Shown: positions 9,592 to 19,000 of the stretch, piece by piece
Layout of the letters: every line of letters begins with the position of its first letter
Numbering within the stretch: position 1 is the stretch's first letter
Assembly: GCF_018603905.1 (NCBI RefSeq)
Contig: NZ_JAHFZZ010000033.1
Coordinates: forward strand, 1 to 64,000
From: Nonomuraea sp. NEAU-A123
GTDB taxonomy: Bacteria; Actinomycetota; Actinomycetes; Streptosporangiales; Streptosporangiaceae
Length of the DNA stretch: 64,000 nucleotides
Direction of reading: 5' to 3'
Program-made: the position numbers and the translations under genes
The notes under the pieces: model-generated
Told to the model about the DNA's origin: nothing
Database searches by the model: none
Seen by the model: only the letters and a program-made list of their open reading frames with translations

Positions 9592-10009
9592 GCGTCAGGA
9601 CGCCGGCGATCAGATAGACCAGGGCGCCGTGCCAGATCGACTCGAAGGCCGAACCGAACACACCCTCCCCGTCCAGTACGAGCTGCACCGGGTAGTCCAG
9701 GACCGCCGTGATGGCGGCGGGCAGCAGGGCGAACCGCCACGGGTGCTTCAGCGCCCACAGGCGCGCCTGGCGGGTCACCCGGTCGCCCTCGTTGGGCTTG
9801 GACACGGCGCCGATGGCGGCGACCAGCGCGAAGATACTGATCCCGAGGCCGAGCGCCCACACCAGGTCGGCGGAGCCGGGCAGGAGCACGCCCAGGCCGA
9901 AACTGACCGCGGCCGTCGCGCCACCACCGATGGCGGCTGCCTTCCAGGGGGCGCCGCGCAGTGCGGCGCCCGACAGCGAGACCTCATCGCGTCGACTGAT
10001 TTCGTTCAT
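9557..10009 (-). CDS. Small integral membrane protein, unknown function
   Basis: A 150-residue protein with about four predicted membrane helices (from AAAIGGGATAAVSFGLGVLL onward, ending YLIAGVLTLTMQ). I do not recognise a named family. ATG 10009 was chosen because AAGGA lies just upstream; the reading frame is open a little further, but that extension (MSGKAQGRSP...) looks non-coding. Convergent overlap with the quinone reductase gene. Confidence 0.65.
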   Translation of the reverse strand: MNEISRRDEVSLSGAALRGAPWKAAAIGGGATAAVSFGLGVLLPGSADLVWALGLGISIFALVAAIGAVSKPNEGDRVTRQARLWALKHPWRFALLPAAITAVLDYPVQLVLDGEGVFGSAFESIWHGALVYLIAGVLTLTMQGRARSSQ

Positions 10010-10094
10010 GTCCTTAGAGTGCCTTTTGAGACCCCTCGATGGCATCGGGGACCTACCCTGAGCCTTCCCTGACATGCTGTATCGGCCGCGCGGG

Positions 10095-10919
10095 TCAGTC
10101 CCACCAGATCGTGACCCAGCGTTCGCGTGGGAGCGGCCACATGCCGAGTTCGAGTGCCGTCGCGCCGACCTCCGCCGAGCGGGACGGGTCGAGGCAGACG
10201 CGCTGGCAGACGCTGTCGGCCAGCTCCTCCAGGGAGTTGTATCGGTCCAGCGGCGCCTCGCGCTCCTCCACCTTTACGCGGTAGCCGAGCGCCGCCGCCA
10301 GCGCCACGCAGTCCTCGGCGACGGGCCTGAACGGGCGGCTCACGTTGTGGAAGTGCTGCCACAGCGGCTCCATCCAGCTCATGGGATGGCGGTGCGGGAG
10401 TTCGAGGACGACGCGGCGCCGGGCGTGGGCGTTCAGCGCGCGGAGGAAGTCGGCCAGGTCCGGCACGTTGTAGATGACGTGCGCGGCGATCACCACGTCG
10501 GCGACCGGCAGTTGCTCGGCCACGTCGGGCCAGCGGCCCTGGACCGCGGTGAGCGGGACGCCGAGTTTGTCCGCCCTGAGACTGAGCTCGTCGAGCATTC
10601 CGGCGGATGGGTCGACCGCGTACAGCGTGGAGATGCGGTCGTGCAGGGGCAGCGACGCGGCGCCGGCGCCCGCGCCGACGTCGAGCAGCGTGGCGCGCTC
10701 GCCCAGCGCCTCGATGAGGCGCGTCGCGGTGGGGCCGTCGTCGGGCTCCGCGAGCGCTCGGTCAGTGCGCGTGGCGAAGCGCGCCGGGGAATGACCCCAC
10801 GGATCGACCGGTGCCTTGGCCATGATCTCGGCGGGGATGGCCCAGGAGTCCAGTCGCTCTCGCCACCGGGCGGCGAGTTCTTCGGCGTCCATGGAGATGA
10901 GCATGCCACGCATATTCAT
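10095..10919 (-). CDS. Class I SAM-dependent methyltransferase
   Basis: About 274 residues. Motif I is ATLLDVGAGAGAASLPL, followed by the acidic strand end LYAVDPSAGM and DVVIAAHVIYNVPDLADFL. Together these give a Rossmann-type SAM-binding domain close to Methyltransf_11/25 families. The substrate is unknown. The start is ambiguous between ATG 10919 and ATG 10892. It is divergent from the acyl-CoA dehydrogenase across a short region rich in TTACTC repeats, so the two may share a regulator. Confidence 0.82.
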   Translation of the reverse strand: MNMRGMLISMDAEELAARWRERLDSWAIPAEIMAKAPVDPWGHSPARFATRTDRALAEPDDGPTATRLIEALGERATLLDVGAGAGAASLPLHDRISTLYAVDPSAGMLDELSLRADKLGVPLTAVQGRWPDVAEQLPVADVVIAAHVIYNVPDLADFLRALNAHARRRVVLELPHRHPMSWMEPLWQHFHNVSRPFRPVAEDCVALAAALGYRVKVEEREAPLDRYNSLEELADSVCQRVCLDPSRSAEVGATALELGMWPLPRERWVTIWWD

Positions 10920-10962
10920 GGTTACTCACGGGTAGCATTTCGAGTAAGGTTACTCGCCAGTA
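10920..10962. promoter_or_regulatory. Palindromic operator-like repeats in the divergent promoter region
   Basis: The 75-bp gap between methyltransferase and acyl-CoA dehydrogenase holds the perfect inverted repeat CGAGTAA-GG-TTACTCG (10941-10956). Its half-site recurs as TTACTC at 10921-10926, and TTACTCGCCAGTA (10950-10962) forms a second, overlapping imperfect dyad. This arrangement looks like a binding site for a TetR-type regulator of fatty-acid or amino-acid catabolism. The regulator is not identified in this window. Confidence 0.5.
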
Positions 10963-10994
10963 CATAACGCCCCCGGTTCAAGGAGATCGACACC

Positions 10995-12800
10995 ATGGGC
11001 CACTACAAGAGCAACGTCCGTGACCTGGAGTTCAACCTCTTCGAGGTGTTCGGGCGACGCGAGATCCTCGGCACCGGGCCGTACGCGGATATCGACGAGG
11101 ACGTCGCCCGCGGCATTCTGAACGAGGTCAACCGACTGGCCACCGGTGTGCTGGCAGAGTCGTTCGAGGAGGGCGACCGGCACCCGCCGGTCTTCGACGC
11201 CGCCACGAGCTCCGTGACCATGCCGGAGGGCGTCAAGAAGTCGTTCCGGGCGCTGGTCGACGGCGGCTGGGCGCACCTCGACCTGCCGCGCGAGCTGGGC
11301 GGCCCCGGCATCCCGCGGAGCCTGGCCTGGGCCACGGCCGAGATGATCCTCGGCGCGAACCCGGCCCTCTACATGTACGCCGCCGGCCCCAACTTCGCCT
11401 ACACGCTGTGGGAGGTCGGCACCGACGCGCAGAAGCGCTTCGCCGAGCTGGCCATCGAGCGCGACTGGGGCGCCACGATGGTGCTGACCGAGCCCGACGC
11501 GGGCTCCGACGTCGGCGCGGGCCGCGCCAAGGCGATCCGGCAGCCCGACGGGACCTGGCACATCGAGGGCGTCAAGCGCTTCATCACCAGCGCCGAGCAC
11601 GACATGGCCGAGAACATCTTCCACCTGGTGCTGGCCCGCCCCGAGGGACACGGACCCGGCACCAAGGGCCTGTCGATGTTCCTGGTGCCCAAGTTCCACG
11701 TGGACCTGGAGACGGGTGAGCTGGGCGAGCGCAACGGCGCCTACGTCACCAATGTCGAGAAGAAGATGGGCCTGAAGGTCTCCACGACCTGCGAGCTCAC
11801 CTTCGGCGACAAGCACCCGGCCGTCGGCTGGCTGGTCGGCGAGGTGCACGAGGGCATCAGGCAGATGTTCATGGTGATCGAGCACGCCCGCATGATGGTC
11901 GGCACCAAGGCCATCGCCACGCTCTCCACCGGTTACCTGAACGCCCTGGAGTACGCCAAGAGCCGTGCCCAGGGTGCCGATCTGACCAGGATGGCCGACA
12001 AGTCCGCGCCCCGGGTGCCGATCACCCACCACCCGGACGTACGCCGCGAGCTGATGCTGCAGAAGTCGTACGTCGAGGGCATGCGCGCGCTGGTGCTCTA
12101 CACGGCCACGTTCCAGGACGCCATCCAGATCGACCCCGACGACCGGCACGCGCGCGACATGAACGACCTGCTGCTGCCGCTGATCAAGGGCGTCGGCTCG
12201 GAGCGCTCGTACGAGCTGCTCGCCCGGTCCCTGCAGACGCTGGGCGGCTCCGGCTACCTGCAGGACTACCCGATCGAGCAGTACATCCGGGACGCCAAGA
12301 TCGACTCCCTGTACGAGGGCACCACCGCGATCCAGGGCCTGGACCTGTTCTTCCGCAAGATCCTGCGTAACCAGGGCGCCGCGATCGGCTCGCTGCTGGC
12401 CGAGATCAACGCCTTCGCCTCCTCCGATGCCGGGAACGGCCGCCTCAAGGAGGAGCGCAAGCTGCTCGCCGAGGCCGCCGCCGACATCAAGGCCATGGGC
12501 GACACGATGGCCGGCTGGGCGCTGGGCGCGCTCGAGACGCCGCGAGAGGTCTACAAGGTCGGGCTCAACTCGACCAGGCTGCTCCTGGCCCTGGGCGACC
12601 TGGTGATCGGCTGGCTGCTGCTGCGCCAGGCCGAGATCGCGCTGGCCCGGCTCGCCGACGGCGAGGACCCCTTCTACCAGGGCAAGGTCGCCGCCGCCTC
12701 GTTCTTCGCGAACACCGTGCTGCCCCGCCTGGCCGCCGAGCGCCGGGTGCTCACCGCCACCGGCCAGGACCTGATGGACCTCCCGGAGGACGCCTTCTAG
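10995..12800 (+). CDS. Acyl-CoA dehydrogenase
   Basis: A 601-residue FAD flavoenzyme that introduces the alpha-beta double bond into acyl-CoA. It is longer than the ~380-residue classic form because of an extra C-terminal helical extension, as in FadE5-like enzymes. Visible signatures are VLTEPDAGSDVGAGR, the flavin-binding FITSAEHDM, and TLGGSGYLQDYPIEQYIRDAKI followed by LYEGTTAIQGLDL, where the active-site Glu is expected. The GGTTCAAGGAGATCGACACC leader gives a good ribosome site for ATG 10995. A strong hairpin follows the gene. Confidence 0.92.
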   Translation: MGHYKSNVRDLEFNLFEVFGRREILGTGPYADIDEDVARGILNEVNRLATGVLAESFEEGDRHPPVFDAATSSVTMPEGVKKSFRALVDGGWAHLDLPRELGGPGIPRSLAWATAEMILGANPALYMYAAGPNFAYTLWEVGTDAQKRFAELAIERDWGATMVLTEPDAGSDVGAGRAKAIRQPDGTWHIEGVKRFITSAEHDMAENIFHLVLARPEGHGPGTKGLSMFLVPKFHVDLETGELGERNGAYVTNVEKKMGLKVSTTCELTFGDKHPAVGWLVGEVHEGIRQMFMVIEHARMMVGTKAIATLSTGYLNALEYAKSRAQGADLTRMADKSAPRVPITHHPDVRRELMLQKSYVEGMRALVLYTATFQDAIQIDPDDRHARDMNDLLLPLIKGVGSERSYELLARSLQTLGGSGYLQDYPIEQYIRDAKIDSLYEGTTAIQGLDLFFRKILRNQGAAIGSLLAEINAFASSDAGNGRLKEERKLLAEAAADIKAMGDTMAGWALGALETPREVYKVGLNSTRLLLALGDLVIGWLLLRQAEIALARLADGEDPFYQGKVAAASFFANTVLPRLAAERRVLTATGQDLMDLPEDAF

Positions 12801-12840
12801 ACCCGCCTCTCTGGATCCGCCTTGGGATCCGCCTCCCGCT

Positions 12841-12871
12841 GAACGCCCGCTCCGCTGTGGAGCGGGCGTTC
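12841..12871 (+). terminator. Hairpin terminator after acyl-CoA dehydrogenase
   Basis: A perfect 13-bp stem, GAACGCCCGCTCC with GGAGCGGGCGTTC, closes a 5-nt loop (GCTGT). There is only a short TGCTGAAAA tail, as is common in actinobacterial terminators without a U-tract. Confidence 0.75.
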
Positions 12872-12920
12872 TGCTGAAAAGTGCACAGTCCGTACGGCCC
12901 GGACGCGGTACGTTCGCGGC

Positions 12921-13865
12921 ATGAGTGCCTCTCACCACGACGACCAGCCTCTGCCGCCGCCCCGTGTGGAAGAGGTCTCGTCAGGCGTCTACGCCTACAT
13001 CCAGCCTGACGGGAGCTGGTGGATCAACAACACGGGCTTCCTGGCCGGGCGGCGCGGGGTGATCTCCATCGACGCCTGCTCGACCGAGCGGCGCACGCGG
13101 GCGTACCGGCGGGCCATCGCCGAGGTCACCGACCGCCCGATCACCACGCTGATCAACACCCATCACCACGGCGACCACACGTTCGGCAACTACCTCTTCC
13201 CCGAGGCCACCATCGTCGCCCACGAGCGGACCCGCGAGCTGATCATGGCCGAGGGCATCCCGGAGTACCGGACGTTCGCCTGGTCACCGGACGTGGAGTG
13301 GGGCGATCTGGAGGCGGTGGCGCCGTTCCTCACCTACAGCGACCGGGTCACGGTCCACTCTGACGAGCTGCGCTGCGAGGTGCGGCACGTCGGCTTCGCC
13401 GCGCACACGACCAACGACTCCTATGTGTGGATCCCGGAGCGGCGCCTGCTGTTCGCGGGCGACCTGGCCTTCAACGGCGGCACGCCGTTCGTGCTGATGG
13501 GCTCGGTGACGGGCGGGATCGAGGCGCTCGACCAGCTCAAGGAGCTGGGCGCGGAGACGGTCGTGCCGGGGCACGGCGACGTGTGCGGGCCCGAGGTCTT
13601 CGACCGGGTGCGGGGCTACCTGGAGTTCGTGCTGGCGACCGCCGAGCGCGGCCGGGCGGCGGGGCTGGCCCCGCTGGAGGCGGCCCGCGAGACCGACCTG
13701 GGCGAGTGGGGCGAGCTGCTCGACGCCGAGCGCATCGTGGGCAACCTGCACCGCGCCTACGCCGAGCTGGACGGACTGCCCCGGGGCGGCCAGATCGACC
13801 TGGTCGCCGCCATCGGCGACATGATCACGTTTAATGGTGGAAAGCCACTCTCCTGTCTCGCCTGA
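12921..13865 (+). CDS. MBL-fold metallo-hydrolase
   Basis: A 314-residue metallo-beta-lactamase-fold hydrolase. The dinuclear zinc motif HHHGDHTFGN lies near residues 74-83. Further ligands are the His of HVGFAAHTTND, the Asp of LLFAGDLAFNGG and the His of VVPGHGDVCG. This set resembles glyoxalase-II-like or cyclase-type hydrolases found beside catabolic genes. The substrate is not predictable. Start ATG 12921 follows the upstream terminator by 50 bp. Confidence 0.85.
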   Translation: MSASHHDDQPLPPPRVEEVSSGVYAYIQPDGSWWINNTGFLAGRRGVISIDACSTERRTRAYRRAIAEVTDRPITTLINTHHHGDHTFGNYLFPEATIVAHERTRELIMAEGIPEYRTFAWSPDVEWGDLEAVAPFLTYSDRVTVHSDELRCEVRHVGFAAHTTNDSYVWIPERRLLFAGDLAFNGGTPFVLMGSVTGGIEALDQLKELGAETVVPGHGDVCGPEVFDRVRGYLEFVLATAERGRAAGLAPLEAARETDLGEWGELLDAERIVGNLHRAYAELDGLPRGGQIDLVAAIGDMITFNGGKPLSCLA

Positions 13866-13932
13866 GCGTGTGATCACGCATACTCGGGTATGACCGAGGG
13901 CGTACGTGCTCTTTGCCATTGTGGAGGTCGTC

Positions 13933-14157
13933 ATGGGTGTCGGGGTCAGCATCTTCTTCCTCACGCTCGGCGCCATCCTGCGATTCGCCATCGAGCCGGA
14001 CGTGTTCGGCCAGAGCGTGCATATGGACATCATCGGCGTCATTTTCATGATCGTCGGTGGGGTGGGCGTGGTCCTGAGCATCGTGCTGGCCCCGAGGCGG
14101 GGCCGCACCTCTGACAGCCAGCTGATGCACCGCGAGAACAACCCGCCCGACATTTAA
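13933..14157 (+). CDS. Small membrane protein, DUF6458 family
   Basis: A 74-residue protein with two membrane helices, VSIFFLTLGAILRFAI and IIGVIFMIVGGVGVVLSIVL, and a polar C-terminal tail. The pattern matches the actinobacterial DUF6458 family, of unknown function. I chose ATG 13933, with GGAGG five bases upstream, over an earlier in-frame GTG at 13906. Confidence 0.72.
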   Translation: MGVGVSIFFLTLGAILRFAIEPDVFGQSVHMDIIGVIFMIVGGVGVVLSIVLAPRRGRTSDSQLMHRENNPPDI

Positions 14158-14161
14158 CCGG

Positions 14162-14221
14162 AAGGGTCTCCCGGGAGCGGGCAATCACTGGTGTCCCTGT
14201 TCCCCGGCAAGGGAGACCCTT
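14162..14221 (+). promoter_or_regulatory. Inverted repeat overlapping the sigma-factor ribosome site
   Basis: AAGGGTCTCCC (14162-14172) pairs perfectly with GGGAGACCCTT (14211-14221). The 38-nt interval can itself partly fold. The right arm contains the GGGAG that serves as Shine-Dalgarno for the sigma factor at 14224. The structure could end transcription from the DUF6458 gene, or hide the ribosome site of the sigma gene. Confidence 0.5.
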
Positions 14222-14223
14222 GC

Positions 14224-14757
14224 ATGATCACATCTCTTGACGGAGCGGTCGCCGATCCCGAGCGGTTCGCCACGGTCTTCGACGCGCACTACGAGGAGAT
14301 CCGCCGCTACATCGGCCGCCGCCTCGACCTCGACATCGCCGAGGACCTCGCCGCCGAGACCTTCCTCATCGCCTTTCGGCGCCGTGACAGCTTCGACGCC
14401 GCCAAGGGCGGCATCAGGCCATGGCTGTACGGCATCGCCACCAACCTCACCGGCAGGCACCGGCGGGCCGAGATGCGGCGCTACCGGGCTCTCGCCAGAT
14501 CGGGGCCGCCTCCCGACGACGACGGCCACGACCAGCGGGTCGTGGATCGGGTCTCCGCCGGGGTGACCGTGCAGAAGCTCTCGGCCGCGCTGGCCGGGCT
14601 GTCGCGCGGCGAGCGCGACGTGGTGCTGCTCGTCGCGTACGGCGAGCTCACCTACGACGAGGTGGCCGCGGCGCTCGGCGTCGCCTACGGCACCGTCGCC
14701 TCCCGGCTGAGCCGGGCCAGGACCAAACTGCGTGACGCGTTGGGAGTTGAGGTGTGA
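14224..14757 (+). CDS. ECF-type RNA polymerase sigma factor
   Basis: A 177-residue extracytoplasmic-function sigma-70 protein. Region 2 is recognisable at FDAHYEEIRRYIGRRL...AEDLAAETFLIAFRRRDSF and region 4 at LSRGERDVVLLVAYGELTYDEVAAALGVAYGTVASRLSRAR. The start is taken as ATG 14224 because GGGAG lies upstream; a GTG at 14191 is possible. The stop overlaps the start of the downstream CU044_5270-type gene, a pairing seen in many actinobacteria where the second protein is the presumed regulatory partner. Confidence 0.9.
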   Translation: MITSLDGAVADPERFATVFDAHYEEIRRYIGRRLDLDIAEDLAAETFLIAFRRRDSFDAAKGGIRPWLYGIATNLTGRHRRAEMRRYRALARSGPPPDDDGHDQRVVDRVSAGVTVQKLSAALAGLSRGERDVVLLVAYGELTYDEVAAALGVAYGTVASRLSRARTKLRDALGVEV

Positions 14758-15767
14758 TGAAGGAGTTCCAGCTCATCGACGACGTGATGCCGGACGTGCC
14801 GCCGACCGACCACGCGCGGGTGATGGCGGTCCGCGCCCGGATGCTGAACGAGGCCCCGCGCCGCCGCCTGCCCGGCTGGTCCCGGGTGACGCTGGCAGCC
14901 GCGTCCGTGGCGTTGGTGCTGGTCGGCGGATTCGTGGTGGCGCCAGGACTGGGCGGAGGCCCGGCCCCCGGCGCGGCCCCGGAGGACGCGGCCCAGGTGC
15001 TCGCCACGGCGGCGGACCGGCTGGCCGCCCAGCCGCCCGGCGAGGGCGCCTGGTGGCGGCGAGAGGAGGTGCAGGTGCTCAGGATCAAGCCCAAGGACAA
15101 CTCCACGTTCACCGTCGAGCAGCGCGTGACGCAGGTGTTGTGGATCAACCGAGAGGGGAAGGAGCAACGTGAGCAGGGCGACGTCTCCGCCGCACCGCTC
15201 ACCCCCGCCGACGAGCAGGCATGGAAGGACGCGGGAAAACCGGCGCTCTGCGACGCCGGGGCGGGCGAGTGCGCGGTGGGCAAGGTCTTCCACATCCCCA
15301 TGGACCCGAAGACGTACAAGCCCGTGACGCGGTTGCCCACCGACGCCGAGACGCTCAAGGCCAAGCTGCTGAAGGGCTTTCCCGCCGACGGGAGCGGCGG
15401 CGAGAGCCGGGAGAGCTGGCTCTGGATGGCGGCCAGGTGGCTGCTGGTCGACGCGGAGACCACTCCGGGCACGAGGGCGGCGCTCTACAGGATGCTCGCG
15501 GGGCTGCCCGAGGTGCGGGTGATCGATGGGGTCGCGGACCTCGACGGGCGGGTCGGGGTCGGGTTGGTGTTTGAGGGCAACCCCGTCCGACAGTGGAGCG
15601 GACAATACCTGCCCGTGCAGCAGCAGATCGTCATCGACAGGGAGAGCGGCGACCTGCTGGCCGTCCAGGGCGCCTTGATCCAGCCCCACGGCTCGCAGTC
15701 CGGCGAGCCGTTCGAGTCCTACGTGATCAAGAAGCAGGGCTGGACCGACGAGGCGCCTATACGCTGA
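14754..15767 (+). CDS. CU044_5270 family protein, probable sigma-factor partner
   Basis: 337 residues: a short cytosolic N-terminus, one membrane helix (VTLAAASVALVLVGGFVVAP, about residues 44-63), and a large extracellular domain ending VIKKQGWTDEAP. This is the architecture of the actinobacterial CU044_5270 family, which usually sits directly after an ECF sigma gene and is presumed to act as an anti-sigma factor or sensor. No ZAS zinc motif is visible. GTG 14754 and ATG 14757 are adjacent alternative starts. The end overlaps the convergent Dabb gene by 11 bp. Confidence 0.8.
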   Translation: MMKEFQLIDDVMPDVPPTDHARVMAVRARMLNEAPRRRLPGWSRVTLAAASVALVLVGGFVVAPGLGGGPAPGAAPEDAAQVLATAADRLAAQPPGEGAWWRREEVQVLRIKPKDNSTFTVEQRVTQVLWINREGKEQREQGDVSAAPLTPADEQAWKDAGKPALCDAGAGECAVGKVFHIPMDPKTYKPVTRLPTDAETLKAKLLKGFPADGSGGESRESWLWMAARWLLVDAETTPGTRAALYRMLAGLPEVRVIDGVADLDGRVGVGLVFEGNPVRQWSGQYLPVQQQIVIDRESGDLLAVQGALIQPHGSQSGEPFESYVIKKQGWTDEAPIR

Positions 15768-16050
15768 GCTGGAGGGCCGCCCGGCTCGCGATGATCGGCT
15801 TGATGTGCTCCGCGATCACCTTCTGGTGCTGAGGGTGATCGCGGTACACCAGGTAGTCGTCGACGTTGTCGAAGTCGGCGACCACCCCGAACTCGTGGTT
15901 GCCCTGGTTGATGCCCGCGTCGGCGTCCGCCGTGTAGGACCGGATCTCCGGGATGATCCCCGGCAGTTTGCGCAACTCTGTCGCGACCGTGGCCTTCTGC
16001 TCCTCGGTGGCGTCTTCGGTCCAGGTGAACAGCACGACGTGGCGAATCAT
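15757..16050 (-). CDS. Dabb family protein (stress-responsive alpha/beta barrel)
   Basis: A 97-residue dimeric ferredoxin-like alpha+beta barrel protein. The opening IRHVVLFTW, the central GVVADFDNVDDYLVYRDHPQHQKV and the ending HIKPIIASRAALQ are typical of the family. Functions in the family vary, and no substrate can be inferred here. Confidence 0.88.
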   Translation of the reverse strand: MIRHVVLFTWTEDATEEQKATVATELRKLPGIIPEIRSYTADADAGINQGNHEFGVVADFDNVDDYLVYRDHPQHQKVIAEHIKPIIASRAALQLSV

Positions 16051-16054
16051 GAGG

Positions 16055-19000
16055 TCAGCCTATCGAGATCCGGTCGACGTTCGGTCCGCCGTTGGCCGTG
16101 GTGGCGGTGGCTCTGATCTTGTTGGCTCCTTGAGCGAGGGTGACGGTGAGGGTGGAGGTCTGCCAGGTGTCCCAGTTGCCGGTGCCGTTGAAGTCGCGGT
16201 TGACCGCCGTGCCGCCGTTGACCGCGATGGCCATCGGCCGGTTCACCGTGGTGCCGTTGGCGTAGCGCAGCTCCAGAGTGACCGGTCCCGCCACGGGGGC
16301 GTTGACCGTCCACTCGACGTAGCTGCCGGTCACGTTGTCGTAGTTGACGAACCCGGTGCCCGTGTAGCCGTCGTGGTTCGACTCCGCCGCGCCCTGGGAG
16401 ATCGTCGCGTCCTCGGCCTGGTAGACGACCGGGCCGCTGCCGGTGGTCTCGGTCACCGCGTTCGAGGGGGCCGAGGTGTTGCCGGCCGCGTCGCGGGCCT
16501 TGACCGTGAACGTGTACGGCGTGGCGGCCGTCAGGCCCGAGACCGTGGCCGTCGTGCCGGTGACCGTGGTGGCCAGGGTCGTGCCGTTGTAGACGTCATA
16601 GCCGGTCACCCCGGTGTTGTCGGACGAGGCGTCCCAGGCCAGCGAGACGCTGGAGGACGTCTTGGCGGTGCTGTGCAGGTTCCCGGGGATGGTCGGGTTC
16701 TCCGTGTCCGGGGGGCCGGTCGGGACGGTGAGCGTCGCGGTGTTCCAGCCGGACACCCGGACGCTCGCCGCGCCGCTCAGGTCGGCGGCCCGGTAGGTGG
16801 CGGTGAGGGTCTTCGACTCGCCCGGCCAGAGGCTGATCGCGTTGTCCGACCACTGGATCGGCAGCACCGGCTTGCCTGACGCGTCCACGACGTGCGCGTC
16901 GAGCATGAACGCGGGGATCTTGCCCGTGCCGGTGTTGCTGATCGTCACCGCGACGCTCCCGGGGGACGGCGACGTGGCGGTGGCGGTGATCGGGGCCTGG
17001 GCCAGGCCGTTGAGCCCGGTCAGGTTGGCGTAGCTGGTGGTCGGCACGTAGTACCAGTCGTTGTTGTCCCAGTCGATGACGTCACTCGCCGTGGACAGCG
17101 CGTACACGTTGCGGTCGATCTCCTCGCCGCCTCGCAGCAGGCTCAGCCGTACGAGGTAGGTCGTGGACAGGCCGCTGATCGACGGGACGGTGACCGCGGT
17201 GGTCTTGCCGCCGTCGGCGGGGACGGTGACCGTGGCCGTGTTGGTGTACTTCGAGGTGCCGTCCATGTTGAACACGTCGGTCTTGACCGTCAGGCCCGAG
17301 GCCGCCGAGGTGCCCGAGTTGACCACGACGACGGACTTGTTGTCGTAGGAGTACTGCACGTGCAGCGGCCTGTTCGCCTCACGGGCGCCCCAGTAGGAGC
17401 CGCCCTGGTCGAGGTAGTAGTCGAACAACTGCCAGTGCAGCGACGACCAGCCGCTGTTGAGCATCCAGTAGATGACGCCGGTCGAAGGGTTGCTGGAGTC
17501 GGTGAAGTTGCGGCCGTACGCCTCGAACTGCGCGCGGACCGCCTCGTACTGGGCGAGCTGCGCCTTCTTCACGTAGTCCGTCAGGCTGGACGGCACGCCG
17601 TACCGGCCTCTGAGGGCGTTGTGATAGATCGTCAGGTTGTTGAACGTGCTCGACGGGGAGCGGTGATACTGCGTCGCGCTCGGGCTCTGCCAGAGCGAGT
17701 TGATCTGCGCGGTGGTCATCATCCGCTTGAGCGAGTCGAGCGTCGGGACGTCCGGGCCCGCGCTGGTCTCGGAGTTGAAGCCGAACGCGCCGCCTTCGCG
17801 CTTGTTGTACCAGTAGTTCGGCGGCACCCACTCGTACGGGCCCGGCATCTTCAGGCCTGAGGTGCCCAGTTGCGGGCTGGACTTGTCCGAGGCCACGGAG
17901 ACGATCGGCAGCGGCCACTCGGCGGCCGTCAGCGCGTCGAGGTAGTTGGTCTCCTTCTGGGCCGACGGCGGATTGTCGGAGCCGATCAGGAACGAGATCA
18001 CGCTGGGGTGGTTACGCAGCCTGGTGGCCTCCGCCTGCATCGATGCCTTGGCGATGGGGTAGTCGGCCGTGGCGAACGAGCCCTCCCACTTGTTACAGCA
18101 CTCCCAGCCGGGCATGGTCAGGATGCCGTACTTGTCGGCCAGGTCGTAGAGCTCGTCGGTGTCCAGGTGGCCTTCGACCCGGATGGTGTTCAGGCCGAGG
18201 TCCTTGACGTACCGGATCTTGTCCTCCAGGTAGCGCAGGTCCTTGCGCAGGAAGATGTCCGGTGACCAGCCGCCGCCCCTGATCAGGATCGACCGGCCGT
18301 TGATCTTGTAGAAGCGGCGGCCACTGGCGTTCTTGGCCGACTCGACCTTGCGGACGCCGAAGCGCTGGGTCAGCGTGTCGCTCACCGCGCCGCCGACGGT
18401 CGCCGTGAGGTCGAGGTCGTACAGCGGCTGGGCACCCAGCTGGTAGGGCCACCAGACCTGCGGGTTCGTCAGCGTCTGGCTGAACGTGATCCGTTTCGTC
18501 TCGTTCGCCGCGAGCGAGACATTCTGGGAGAACGTGAGCGAGCCGATCGTCCCGCTGACCGTGGTGGTCACCGCGCTGCCGGTGCCGTTGCGTACGTCGG
18601 CCTTGATCGTGAGGTCGGCGCGGTCGAGCGCGGGCACGGCCAGGTTGGTGATCACGTGCGCGTCGCGTAAGGAGACGTCGGCACTGCGCCTGATCAGCAC
18701 GTCGCGGAAGATGCCCGTGTTGTCGTCGCGCGGGACCTGGACCCAGTCGATCCAGCCGATCGTCAGGTGGTTGTTCGGGTTGTTGGCGTTGACGCGGAAG
18801 GCCACCGAGTTGACGCCCGGGTGGACCAGCGCGGTGACGTCGCGCTCGTGGCGGGTGTAGGCGCCGGCGACCTGGGCGGCGGTGGCCACCTGGCTGCCGT
18901 TGACCCACACGTCGGCGCTCGACATCACACCGCTGAAGTCGAGGAACGTGCGTAACCCGGTCTCGGAGCCGAGCGTGAAGTCCGAGCGGTACCACCAGGG

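Noticed and set aside
10950..12938. 662-codon antisense frame over the acyl-CoA dehydrogenase
   Set aside because: Composition is that of an antisense shadow (His/Gln/Val/Gly-rich) and covers a clear enzyme gene and its terminator.
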